Assembly (NCBI GenBank): GCA_000611775.1
Contig: KK106981.1
Location: 942,162-1,006,161 of the forward strand
Origin: Umbilicaria muhlenbergii
Taxonomy: Eukaryota; Ascomycota; Lecanoromycetes; Umbilicariales; Umbilicariaceae
DNA: 64,000 nucleotides
Direction: 5' to 3'
The notes under the pieces were generated by a model, which was given only the letters and a program-made list of their open reading frames with translations, did no database searches and was not told the DNA's origin. Both the position numbers and the translations under genes were made by a program. Shown here in pieces: positions 10,244 through 21,017 of the stretch. Each line of letters begins with the position of its first letter. The stretch's first letter is position 1.

Positions 10244-11531
10244 ATGTACAACAATCAAAGACTGCCGAGCGTGAATAGCCTCACGACAGGCACCCCCTTG
10301 CTGCCGCTGGCCACTAGAACCCTGTTCGCGGGCCAGCGTCTTTCTCCAGAGGCTATGGAGCGCCTGGAGCAAAGCTCCCAAGCCACCCAAGGCCTGCTTG
10401 AGGGTACAGTGGTACCAGGAGACTTGCAACGAATGCAATACACCTGCCCTACCCCTACAACACCTCTGAGACCCCCTTTTCACTCACTCACCACCCTTTC
10501 AGCCACTCCGCCGCCTTCCTCCCAGCCTCCGCTGAGCTCTGAACAGCCTCTGCAGAGCTCTGAACAGCCTCCGCTGAGCTCCCAACAACCCCTGGAGTTC
10601 AGTCTTCCCCTCTCAAGCCAGCGAGTTGACCTGACGGAGCAGGATTTGGACGAACTGGTTGATATCTGCAGTCAGCGTCAGCAGGAGTTCTCTCAGTTAA
10701 GAAGGGAGGAAAAGGGGCCCTTCTGAGAGAGAATTCAGGATGAGTTTCACCGCCTAACAGGCAAAGAGTTCAAGAACTGTAATCAAAAGATTACTACCCT
10801 GGCAAGACAATGAGCGTCAGCTGTCTGAAGCCATGCAATTCAACAAACAGTCGATAAACTGAGTAGGAGAGAAGAACAACTTGACAAATGAAATGCAGCA
10901 TTGAACGCTGAGAGCCTACAGCACGCCAGTCAGTGAATGGACAAAGAAACAGCTCAGGCAGAGTGAAGCCTTAATCTTCAACTGCAAACAGAGTCTGCAA
11001 AGAGATTTGAGGAGTGAAACAGCAACAGAAGGCTCTTCTCTGATGCAGACATTTATGATGAGGAAGACAATGATGACAACAATGAATTGAAGGAGGCGGA
11101 GGGCGGAGAAGACTTTGAGAAAGACTCTCAAGCAACACAAAGGCCATTCAAGGCTGTGGCGGCGCTTCAGAAGGGGGTGTTGCAAGGGGGGGGTCAATCA
11201 AGGCTTCCACTGCAGACTGAGCAGCAGGGAAATCAGAGGAGGGGTGAAAGAGGAAGGTCTAAAGGCATGTTAGCAAGAGGAAGTCAGAGGGGAAGAAGGA
11301 AGACTTCTTCAAAGCGTCATAAAATCAATCTCCTTGATCAATTCATGGATGAGTGGAGAGGAGCATGACAAGCAGATCAGGAGAATGTGAAGCTTGCAGA
11401 GGAGCTTGAGAGAATGTCTGCAGCTCAAAGAAGAACAGAGGAGAAGGTAGATTTTATACTTTTAATGTTAACAGGCAATAATCAAGGGAGAAAACGGAGA
11501 AGAGAAGAGGAAGAAGAGGAGGAAGAGACTT
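10244..11531 (+). pseudogene. Accessory ORF of the Harbinger-type transposon, degraded
   Basis: The frame opens with ATG at 10244 and runs 160 codons with a Pro/Ser/Gln-rich middle (repeated QPPLSSEQP-type units) and an acidic helical end. Related coding sense continues past stops at 10724-10726 and beyond, to a basic stretch (GRRKTSSKRHK, around 11290), LLDQFMDEWRG and a terminal poly-Glu run ending near 11531. PIF/Harbinger elements carry a second, often Myb-like, DNA-binding protein beside the transposase; position and composition fit, but I cannot identify a Myb repeat. Several in-frame stops, many TGA and TAG at probable Trp, Arg or Gln codons, show decay. Confidence 0.6.
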
Positions 11532-11754
11532 AATTAATTGTATCACCTCATATACTCCTTTAGTGGGGGGGGTGCACACTCAAAATGAGTGAATATTTGA
11601 TTAGGAACTAGACAATTAATGGCATTGCAGAGGACTGCAGATACCCCGTAGTATGCTGAAATGAGTGAAAGACCTAAACTGAATTATTAGCATGTTTAAT
11701 GACTAAAGAAGAAGACTTACTGATGTGTAGCTGATAAGGGAAGTCATTATACAT

Positions 11755-12270
11755 TCAAAGATTGGCCACATAAGCAAATCCATTCTCCACAGCAATCCTA
11801 CACATGGCCATTTCAGTATTGTAAGCAGTTTGAACCTCTGTGGGCAAGATTTCATCATGAGCTTGAAATGCCCTCAATATCCTGAAGTTTCCGTGTTCAT
11901 AAGCCTTGTCCTCATATAGAAAGAGCCTGACATTATGTTGTATGAGTCCCCAGACCTGTATATCATAATTAGCAAGCATAATTGAACATTTAAAGGGGCA
12001 GGTTTACTTCTTGAAGTCTTCTTTGCACCTCAGACTGCTCCAGAATCTCAGAATCATGATAATTCCCTGTGTATGAATCACAGAGACTGACAATAAGTTC
12101 ATCAGGAGTCACAATGCTTTGCATTGCAAAGCAATGATATCATTTGTGCCCTGAAAACCAGCGTCCTTGGTGGTGAATTGGCTTAGCAATTCACTGATGA
12201 GTTTCATCTATGTAGCCTCAGTATATATTGTCCCCTCCTTGCTCTTGTATAGCCCGGGCAAAGCCTCAGA
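11755..12270 (-). pseudogene. Harbinger transposase, C-terminal portion left of the insertion
   Basis: On the minus strand the frame 11979-11755 reads VWGLIQHNVRLFLYEDKAYE and ends with EMAMCRIAVENGFAY. These match the late DDE_Tnp_4 signature (acidic-x-Ala-Tyr, and the conserved 'Arg-Ile/Val-Ser/Ala-Val-Glu-x-Gly-Phe' helix). Between 12270 and 11980 remnants of the WGFIDGT-like core region can be seen in more than one frame, with stops. This is the continuation of the N-terminal part at 18868-19425. Confidence 0.65.
12266..12270. repeat. Target site duplication TCAGA, left
   Basis: TCAGA immediately precedes the left LTR and is repeated exactly at 18868-18872 after the right LTR. Five bases is the usual Ty3/gypsy duplication. 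Confidence 0.95.
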
Positions 12271-12703
12271 TGTTACACCTCTCACTAAAAGGTACCTGTT
12301 GAGTATGCATAGCAGGCGTACATGTGGTACTGCTCATGATGCTCAGGGCATGAGCACCCTGAGCACTCAATCACTCATGATGCTCAGGGCATGAGCACCC
12401 TGAGCACTCAATCACTCATGATGCTCAGGGCATGAGCACTCTGAACAGTAAGATTACACATGCAGAGCAGTACAGTCACACATGAGTCTTTTAAAGTATT
12501 ATATAATCACAGGTAGATTCATAGTTAAAAGCTCATGCTCAACTCATGTATCAAATGCAATCTCATAGGTCTTCTGCCTTCTAGCTTATTCAAGTCTACA
12601 TGTGATCAGTAGTTCATTGAATCAAGCGCTGTGATTAGATGAATGTTGATATAGTTCATTGAATGATTGTATTATCTCTGTCACTATGACATCACCTGTT
12701 ACA
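12271..12703 (+). repeat. Left LTR, 433 bp
   Basis: Starts TGTTACACC, ends CCTGTTACA, with the same length as the right LTR. It holds three 41-bp tandem units (from 12333) that each contain GCTCAGGG and its complement CCCTGAGC. It is the more AT-shifted of the two LTRs. Confidence 0.95.
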
Positions 12704-15700
12704 CTTTGAGCACTGTTATCAAGATATCAGTTGTGAAATGAACTGTGACTCATGAGTCCTTTGAAAAGATGACAGCCTTCAGCTGTGACTCATCAGTCAT
12801 TGAGAGTCTGACATCATCAGGGATGAAGATCAAGATCTCATCATCAGACAAGTTTTTAAGAGAATGTAGGATGTTGAGTTCATTCCTCACTCAGCTTGAT
12901 ACTTACCTTCACCTCAATCATATCATGTTCAAGAAGGAGTCTGACAAGATGTTGTATGCATCCTCTTACTTGAGGTCTGATGCCCTCAATTGATTTGAGC
13001 TGACCCTTTGAGATTATATGAAAAATGAGAAGAAGGATCATAAAGATCAGATGAATGAAATCTTCTTCAGTCTAAAGGAGTTCAAGAAGCAGATAAGAAT
13101 TGTGTTTGAGACTGTTGATCAGGAAAGGACCACAGAGTGAGAAATTTACAATATTATGCAGAAAGGAGCTGCTGTGATGTATGCAGTTAATTTTCAGAGA
13201 CACGTCATGTATATGAACTGAGATGACACTGCCTTAACTGTGCAGTACTACAAAGGCTTGAAAGACTTCATCAAAGATGAAATCTCTCAATCAGAGTGAT
13301 CAAGCACTTTGACTCATATGATTGAAAAGTCAGTCATCATCAACAACCGCGCATATGAAAGATCTATGGAAAAAAGCCAGAAGAATTATGTACCACCAAA
13401 GGTGAATAAGCCTCATGAAAGCACTCAGTATAACAATCAACTCTATTACAGCCCTCAGTCAATGAAAATCAATGCAACCTTCTGTAGAAACTGATTTCAG
13501 AGAGGAATCAAGCAGTTATCAAAGGGTACTAAAGTCAAAGGAAATTGTTATAGCTGTGGAAAATCAGGACATTTCACATGCAACTGTTGAGTCTCAATGA
13601 AAACCTTTTCATCAAAGAAGAAGACATATGCAGCTGTGCTAAAAGAGTCAGCCCTGAAACAATCAGTTCAGCATAATGCTATGTCTTGAACAGCTTGCTA
13701 TGATGACAGCTGTACAGTTCATCAGAGTGACAAAGATGACTCTGAATGATTTTCATGTCAATCAAAGAAGGCAAAGGAGTATGCTGCAACCTCTCACAGA
13801 AACCTCATCACAGATGCAGAGAGACATCAAGTTAAGCAGAATCAATTCAACTTGAAGAGCAATTATGTTGACAGTGATGATATGATACCCTCATTCAATG
13901 AGGAGGAAGACTTCATGAAAGTAACATCTTCTGAAGACTCAGATGAGTTCATGAAAGAAGATGAAAATGAGTGATTAACTACTCATGAAGAAAGATGAAT
14001 TCAAATGTATATTAAAATACTCAATGCCCTCAGCAAAAAAGAGGAGTACATGAAATGAGTAGAAGAAATAAAGGATCAGATTTTTTACATTATTCAAGAT
14101 GCATTTACACAGAATCAGAATCATGAAGAAATCAACTATTGAGATATAATTAAGAAGACACCCTCAAAGGGTTCTCAGTTCATCATCAGAGAAGGATATG
14201 TTACCCTTGATGAAGTGCACATCTCATGAGAACTTCATATGAAAGTATGAGAACTTTGAAGTGAATACTCAAAGAGAGACCTGAACAAGCATTCAGCTCA
14301 GAGAGTGAATTCAGGAGACTTTAAATATGTTGAGAAGAACTTAAGCTTCTCCTCTTTTAATTCAAAAAACTAGGAGGCCCTTCAGGTCAGAGGCTTCTGA
14401 AGATGCTTACTTCAAAGCCTTCAAGCAGTGAATGACAATGAGAATTCATCACTGCAGCACAGGAAGACATGAGCAACTTTCATGTCTGAGTTAAAGTCAA
14501 TGATCAACCAGCCTGACTACTAATAGACAGTGACTGCACAGGGAACTTCATGAACTCAGGATTTGCTGTGAAACATGTAATTCAAACACAGGTGAAGCAG
14601 AATCCCTTCAGACTTCAAGGGTTCAATGAGACCTTTATGAAACATAAAGATGAATGAGTAAACTGAGAGATGATTTCCACGCCTATGTGTTTAAATCGAC
14701 ATTGGGAAAAAATTCAATTCAACATAACAGAGCAATCAGGAAGTGATATAGTCTTGAGAATATCATGACTCTGAGCAGTCAACCTGATGATTGATTGAGC
14801 TGAAAATGAGATATACTTCATTAAGGGTGATAATTTAAACAAGTTATATTCAGTCCTGAACTCACCTAAAGGTGTGAAGATCTTTGTTATGTCAGTGAAA
14901 GAGATGCATGAGGAATTGAAGAATCCTGATGCAAAGGTACTGTGAAGCAGGTGAGTCAAAGATGATCAAGACCTTATTATCAAGTTATTTATCCCTAAAG
15001 AATACAAAGACTTCAAGGAATTGTTTACAGCTGTAAAGGATCAGGACGCCTTGTTAAAACATTAAGAATGAGATCATGAAATCAAGATCATGAAAGGTTG
15101 CACATCAACAAAACAACTTATCTACTTGTTGTCATCATTGAAGTTAAACGCTTTATGAGAATACTTAGAGGAGAATTTATGAAAAGAATTCATATGAGAA
15201 TCTCAATCTTCAGCTGAATATTCAATACTGTTCATGTCAAAGTCAGACAGTTCACTTAGGTTGTGTGTTAATTATAAAGCATTGAACAACATTACTGTCA
15301 AGAACAGTTACCCTTTGCTGCTCATTTCAGAACTGCAGGATCAGTTTCAAGGAGCATAATGATTTATCAAGTTTAATATTTCAGGGGCCTTCAACCAGAT
15401 TCATATCAAAGAAGGAGATGAATGAAAAACTGTGTTTTAAACAAGGTCAGGACTTTATGAGTACCTGGTAATATTTTTTGAATTGACAAACGCGTCAGCA
15501 ACATTTCAGGCTTTTATCAACAATGTACTGCAGGAATATATGAATCAGTTCATGATTATGTACCTCAATGATATACTGATCTATTTCAAGACAGAGGAGC
15601 AGCATGTTCAGCATGTTCACAAAGTCCTGCAAGCACTTCAAGATGCAGGCTTGCAGGTAAAGCCTGAGAAGAGCTTTTTTCATTTCAAGGAAGTACACTT

Positions 15701-17999
15701 CCTAGGCTTCATCATAACATCAGAAGGGTTATGAATGAACTCAGAAAAAATATGATCTGTGATTGAATGATCAGTATTGAAGAACATCAAGGAAGTACAG
15801 TCCTTCCTTGAGTTCATGAACTTCTATAAAAAGTTTATTGAAAAGTATTCAAGAATCACATCACCTCTAACAGAGTTGATCAAGAAGAATCAGAAATTTG
15901 AGTGATCACCTGAAGCACAGAAAGCCTTCAATGAGTTGAAGAAGAGGTTCACTTCTTAATCAATTCTCATGAGTTTCAACCCTGAGAAACTTATTACGCT
16001 CAAGATGAACGCGTCAGATGAAGCTATAAAAGCATGCATCAGTCAATTAAATGATAAGAGATGTCTACAGTCAGTAGCTTTCTATTTGAGAAAGTTTTTA
16101 AGTGCTGAAATGAACTACAAGATACATGACAAGGAGCTGTTAACTATTGTTGATGCATTCAAGCAATGACATGTGTATCTGAAAGGACCTAAACATGAGG
16201 TTTAAGTATACTCAGATCATAAAAATCTGTTGTATTTCATGACAATGAAAGTCTTAAATTGAAGACAAGTGCGTTGATCAGAAGAGTTGTCACAATATAA
16301 CTTTAAGATTCATTATCAGAAAGGATCAGAGAACATTAAAGCAAATGCTCTCAGTTGATGAGCTGATTATTTGCAAGATAAATCAGTCATCAGTCATGTT
16401 ATTCTTCAGGAGGATGAGCAAGGAGACATGTCTTTCAATAAACAGTTCAACCTCATCATATGAGTGAAAGATAACATTTTTGAAAATGAGATTCAAGAAG
16501 CGTTGAAGAATGATAAGCTAACACAGCAGATTCTTCAGAATATTAAGAATCATGAAAGCTTTGAAAGAGAGAAAAGCTTATTACTTTTTTAAGGCTTGAT
16601 CTATGTTCCTATTAGTCTTCAACAGAAGCTAATAGAGGAAAGTCATTTCAACAAGACACATGATCATCAAGGAATTAACAAAATGATAAAATGACTCACA
16701 AGGACATATTACTTCCCACACATGAGAAAAAAGATTAAAGAAATCATCTGAAAATGTGACATCTGCTGAAGAAGCAAAGCAGATCAACATAAGTCATATA
16801 ATTTACTCAAGTCATTAAAGACATCATCAAGATCATGAGCAAGCATCACACTAAACTTTGTGATAAAGTTATCAAGGTCAAAAGAACCCCTGATGAGAGC
16901 AGTTTATGATTCAATATTAATTATCACTGATAAACTTATGAAGTATGAATACTTCATACCTTATAATGAAGCATCATCAGCAGAGGAACTTGCATATATG
17001 TTTTTAAGAATTATAACAGTCAATCATGAACTGCTGAAAGAGATAATCTCTGACAGAGATAAACTCTTCACCTTTAAGTTTTAAAAGTTGTTAATGAATC
17101 AGTTGAGGATTCATCATAAGTTATCAACATCATATCATCCTCAGATGAACAGTCAGACTGAACAGCTTAATCAGATTATGAAACAGTACCTATGATGCTA
17201 CATTAACTATCAGTAAACTAATTGAGTAGAACTCTTACTGATAGCTCAGTTAACATACAACTCAGCAGCAACAGAAACAACTGAAGTATCATCATTTTAT
17301 GTCAATTACAGTTTCAACCCGGCTATGAATGAGGTCAGGGGGCTAGTAATGATAACACAGAAAGCAAGAATACAAGTGAATCACCTCAAGGACCTGCATG
17401 AAATGTTGCAGAGAAACATTAAGTTCACCTCAGAAAGATCAGCAGTATATCACAACAAAAAGAGAGCTAAAGGACTTACTCTCAAAGAGGAGGATAAAGT
17501 ATACCTTCTATGTTACAATATCAAGACAAAGTGACTTAGCAACAAATTGAACCACACAAAGTTGAGACCTTTTTGAATTGCAAGAATTAAGGGAAGTGTC
17601 AACTATGAGCTTGAGCTTTCACCTGCTATGTGAATACACTCAGTATTTCACATATCACTACTTGAACCAGCAGACCTGGAAACATCATTACAAGAAAGAT
17701 CATCAGAGATTGACCTGAAAAGTCAAGACGCTGAATTCAAAGTAGAAGAGATCCTAAATCAGCAAGACATAAATGATGAGTCACACTATCTAGTCAAATG
17801 AAAGGGATACAATAGCAGAGGAAACACATGAGAACCAGAAGAGAATCTTACTCATTGTGTGATGAAACTGCATCAGTTTCAGCAAAGAAATCTGCAGCAA
17901 GTCAGTTCATGTCAGCAAGGTTGAAAGCCTCAGACGTGAGGAAGTTGAGGGGAGGCCTGTTAGAAGAATCAGCAGCTGAAGCAGCTGTGTGCTCATTCA

Positions 18000-18412
18000 C
18001 CTTCAACTCTTCAATGTTCTGAAGTTCAGTACAGATCAAGTCTGACTGCTTCTTTCACAGGAAAGTGATTTGTTTGTGAAGCCTCTCTTTCTTCACTCTT
18101 ATTTCTTGCTTTTGTGTCATGACGGCATCCTTTTTCTTTTTCAGGTGATGAATCTTCACGCTCACCTTGTTGATCTCCTTCAGAGATATGAACAAGTCAC
18201 AGGAGATGCTCAGCTGAATGCAGATGTCACACTTGTCATAATCATTCAACACCTTGCACTCCTTGCCATCAGTTAGGCAGTGACTACACGTTCACATGAC
18301 AATCCTCTCATTTTCAGCAATTGAATCAGTCAAATGAGAATGATGAGAAGTAGATGACTTCTTCTTTCTGATACTGAATGAAGGCATGAAGAAGGTTGAG
18401 TTTTCAAGGATG
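18000..18412 (-). pseudogene. Antisense small ORF region of the gypsy element (Cys-rich plus coiled coil), broken
   Basis: Between the chromodomain and the polypurine tract, the minus strand keeps coding character: a basic Ser-rich start, a cysteine cluster with CxxC pairs, then a Lys/Glu-rich heptad-like stretch (around 18250-18060). Similar antisense small proteins with a Cys cluster are known from other fungal gypsy elements, from memory. Function is unknown. It is part of the broken element. Confidence 0.5.
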
Positions 18413-18418
18413 AAAATG

Positions 18419-18434
18419 TTGAGGGGGGAGCTAA
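18419..18434 (+). other. Polypurine tract of the gypsy element
   Basis: TTGAGGGGGGAGCTAA lies directly before the right LTR, the position of the plus-strand primer in LTR retrotransposons. Confidence 0.8.
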
Positions 18435-18867
18435 TGTTACACCTCTCACTAAAAGGTACCTGTTGAGTACACATAGCAGGCGTACATGTGGTACTGCTCA
18501 TGATGCTCAGGGCATGAGCACCCTGAGCACTCAACTGCTCATGATGCTCAGGGCATGAGCACCCTGAGCACCCAACCACTCATGATGCTCAGGGCATGAG
18601 CACCCTGAACAGTAAGGTTACACATGCAGAGCAGTACAGTCACACATGAGTCTCCTAGAGTATTATATAACCACAGGTAGATCCATAGTTAGGAGCTCAT
18701 GCTCAACTCATGTATCAAATGCAATCTCATAGGTCTTCTGCCTTCTAGCCTATCTGAGTCTACATGTGACCAGTAGTTCATTGAACCAAGCGCCGTGGTT
18801 AGATGAACGTTGGTATAGTTCATTGAATGATTGTACTATCCCCGTCACTACGACACCACCTGTTACA
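18435..18867 (+). repeat. Right LTR, 433 bp
   Basis: Same ends and length as the left LTR, with the same three-unit 41-bp internal repeat. It retains C or G at most sites that differ from the left copy. Confidence 0.95.
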
Positions 18868-18872
18868 TCAGA
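18868..18872. repeat. Target site duplication TCAGA, right
   Basis: Exact copy of 12266-12270, flanking the right LTR. Confidence 0.95.
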
Positions 18873-19425
18873 GCCGCCTCAAATTCAGCCAGTCTGGATC
18901 CCATTCCAGCAGATGACGCCAGTGAGCGAAAAGGTGTAATATGACGTCATTAAAAATGACAGAAAGCCAGCTTGTAGAGCGGCCAAAGATGGGACAGAGA
19001 GACATCAGGCGGACTGAAAAGGTGAGCCGCATGAGGATCAGACAGAGCATCTCTTCTGATGTGGAAACAAGCTGATTTTGAAGGCGTAATTCATCAAGTC
19101 TGCAAAAGGGGAGGATTCGCCGCATGTGAGCCTTGAAGACTCTGAAATGTTGATATTAATCATTGCACAGTACAAATAGAAGGACCTACCTGAACAGTGC
19201 CTTAAAGTTGACCTCTGACCAGTTATCAACGTCAAAAGGGCCATTTCTAGGCATATATTCAAATTGGGGGAGTATTGGCCGGTGCCGCACCCGCGCAGCA
19301 AAACCATGCTGTCTCGACAGCAACATGTACTTTTCAATGTATAAAAAGAGAAATAAACTGAGTATACGCAGCTGCTTTCGACGCAGGCGACGTTTAAGCC
19401 GCAGCACAAGGCGTGGTTGATCCAT
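18868..19425 (-). pseudogene. Harbinger transposase, N-terminal portion right of the insertion
   Basis: ATG 19425 begins exon 1 (19425-19190), Arg/Leu-rich, with a GTAGGT donor. A 48-nt intron leads to exon 2 from 19141, in frame: MRRILPFCRLDELRLQNQLV, then LILMRLTFSVRLMSLCPIFG and RSTSWLSVIFNDVILHLFAHW. The 'FGRSxSWLSxIFNDxLxxL' pattern is the usual N-terminal signature of fungal PIF/Harbinger transposases. The frame is clean and spliceable up to the insertion, so decay here is slight compared with the left part and with the inserted element. Confidence 0.8.
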
Positions 19426-19538
19426 ATAGAAATATCAAAATTCTATGTCGAAAAAGGGGGGGGTGGCAACAATAGAGTTCTATATTACCATATTAAGCCT
19501 AGCACCGGACTATCTATTATTCTGAGACGCTATGTACG

Positions 19539-19575
19539 TAGTACTACATTACAAAGAAACTGCTAAACGCCCCAA
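19539..19575 (-). repeat. Terminal inverted repeat, right
   Basis: Inverse of 9968-10004. It ends CGCCCCAA and is followed by TTAT, then 46 bp in all to the mannanase stop codon. Confidence 0.9.
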
Positions 19576-19621
19576 TTATATTATCGTAACTGCCTGTCGT
19601 AATCTCTATAATATAATACAT

Positions 19622-21017
19622 CTAGGAAATCACGCCATTCCGTACGTTCGCCACCGGTTTCTTCGCCAACATAGCCTCCGCATGCTGCGTTACCAGCACC
19701 TCATAATCACTGGTATTATAATAAACGCTGTACTCATCAGTCGCACCCACTTGACTCGACCCAAACTGCCAGAAAGAATCATAACCAATATTGGTGGTAT
19801 TACACAGCACCGTCTCCTGCCAAGGTTGCATATTCGCCACCTTATCCGTCGACGCCCCGTATTCTTCGAGCACGCATACTTTGCCCGCAGCCCTGCACGC
19901 CGCGTCGTGCTGAAGGATCCACTCACTTCCCCACGTGTAATTGTAGCCCCATTGGTCGGGATACAGATGGAAGGTGCTGTAGTCAAGCGTTTTGATATCT
20001 AGATTCCGCACAAAGTCCACGCCTTCGTACCCGGAGTAGGCGTATGACCCGTCGCTTTCGGGTGGGTAAAACCATCCCTCATCCCCCAAGGTAACCATGT
20101 GCCGGGAGTCGAGCGACTTGATGTAGGCGCTGACGTCTGAAGCCCAATTGTAGATGGTGGAGGGCGGGCAGCCGCGGCAGCGTGGTTCGTTGCAGAGTTC
20201 CCATGCAAATATGGCGGACGAGGCCTTGTACCGCTCGACAATGAATTTGACGTAGTTTTTATATGCCCTTTGCGATTTCTTGTCCGTGTAGAATGAGGTG
20301 GAATTGCCTCCAAAGGCAGTGGTGTAGCTATTTATGCCACCAAGGGCGTCCCAGTTGTTCAAGAGTGGTAGCACGAGCTTGATCCCGTATCTTTCGGCGG
20401 CTGAAATCACATAGTCGAGACGAGCGATGCCTAGCAAGACGTTAAATCGAAGTTCTGCTACCTACAGAAGATCGCCCTTACCATTTTTTGGATTGAAGTT
20501 GATGTACTGGCCTGTCTCGGAGAGGCTTTCGTTCAGCACCTGGAAGTATACGCCCCAATCGTGGTCAACTGGGTTATTGACGTTCCCAAAACCCCATATC
20601 CTGGTAACCTTTAGGTTTGACTGCAGCCATCCATCAGCTGGACGTCATGTCGCAGGACTGATGCGTTGCTTACTGCAGCTATCTCAGACAGGGCCAGCTC
20701 CACATCGGCGTCCTCCATGAGATATCCTAACCACCACGTGTTCGTGCCTTGCAGACTTTTAGCATGCAGGCCGTCACTGTTTCATGCCGACGCTTACCAG
20801 CAAAGTATTCTGCCTTCCCATCAATTTTGAACACAGACCCATCGACCCTGGCGTTGGGTCCAGGATATTGCCCTATTGGAACGGTAGGAGCGCAGGATGG
20901 TGCCGTACTTGGATAGGTAGTCGTTGAAGATGTATTGCAAGTGGTTGGAGCAGCAGAGACGAGGCAGACAGTGGAAAGGATAGAGGCAAAAAGCACTCCA
21001 GGAGCGACGAGCTTCAT
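19622..21017 (-). CDS. Secreted endo-1,4-beta-mannanase, GH5 (subfamily 7 type)
   Basis: Four exons (21017-20798, 20747-20674, 20620-20482, 20430-19622) with introns of 50, 53 and 51 nt, all in frame, give 413 residues. ATG 21017 starts a signal peptide ([20 protein letters not shown]). A short Thr/Ser/Pro linker is followed by [21 protein letters not shown], then [11 protein letters not shown] with the acid/base Glu near 226 and [10 protein letters not shown] with the nucleophile Glu near 334. This matches fungal GH5 mannanases, which cut the mannan backbone in plant wall or seed galactomannan. No carbohydrate-binding module is seen. A transposon end lies 46 bp past the stop. Confidence 0.93.

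Larger units (their letters stand above)
12271..18867 (+). mobile_element. Ty3/gypsy LTR retrotransposon (chromovirus), broken
   Basis: A 6.6-kb fossil element on the plus strand, complete at both ends. Parts in order: left LTR; gag with a CCHC zinc knuckle near 13.55 kb; aspartic protease region near 14.5 kb; reverse transcriptase about 15.2-15.75 kb; RNase H about 15.95-16.37 kb; integrase about 16.6-17.3 kb; a chromodomain about 17.74-17.87 kb; an antisense small ORF region; polypurine tract; right LTR. The chromodomain after integrase marks it as a chromovirus. It is broken many times over (dozens of breaks) in a RIP-like pattern. The LTRs differ at about 7 percent of sites, all transitions, so this is not a clock age; insertion postdates the host transposon. 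Confidence 0.95.
9968..19575 (-). mobile_element. PIF/Harbinger-type DNA transposon, interrupted by a gypsy element
   Basis: The two ends (9968-10004 and 19539-19575) are 37-bp inverted repeats starting TTGGGGCGTTTAGCAGTTT, with three mismatches. Without the inserted retroelement and its duplicated target site the unit is about 3.0 kb. It carries two convergent coding regions: a plus-strand accessory frame (10244-11531) and a minus-strand transposase (19425 down to about 11755) in which the retroelement sits. The two-gene layout and transposase motifs point to PIF/Harbinger. The right part, with the transposase N-terminus, is well preserved; the left part has several stops, so the copy is dead even without the insertion. 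Confidence 0.85.

Noticed and set aside
12333-12455. CRISPR-like array
   Set aside because: Units are contiguous without spacers and lie inside an LTR of a eukaryotic retroelement.
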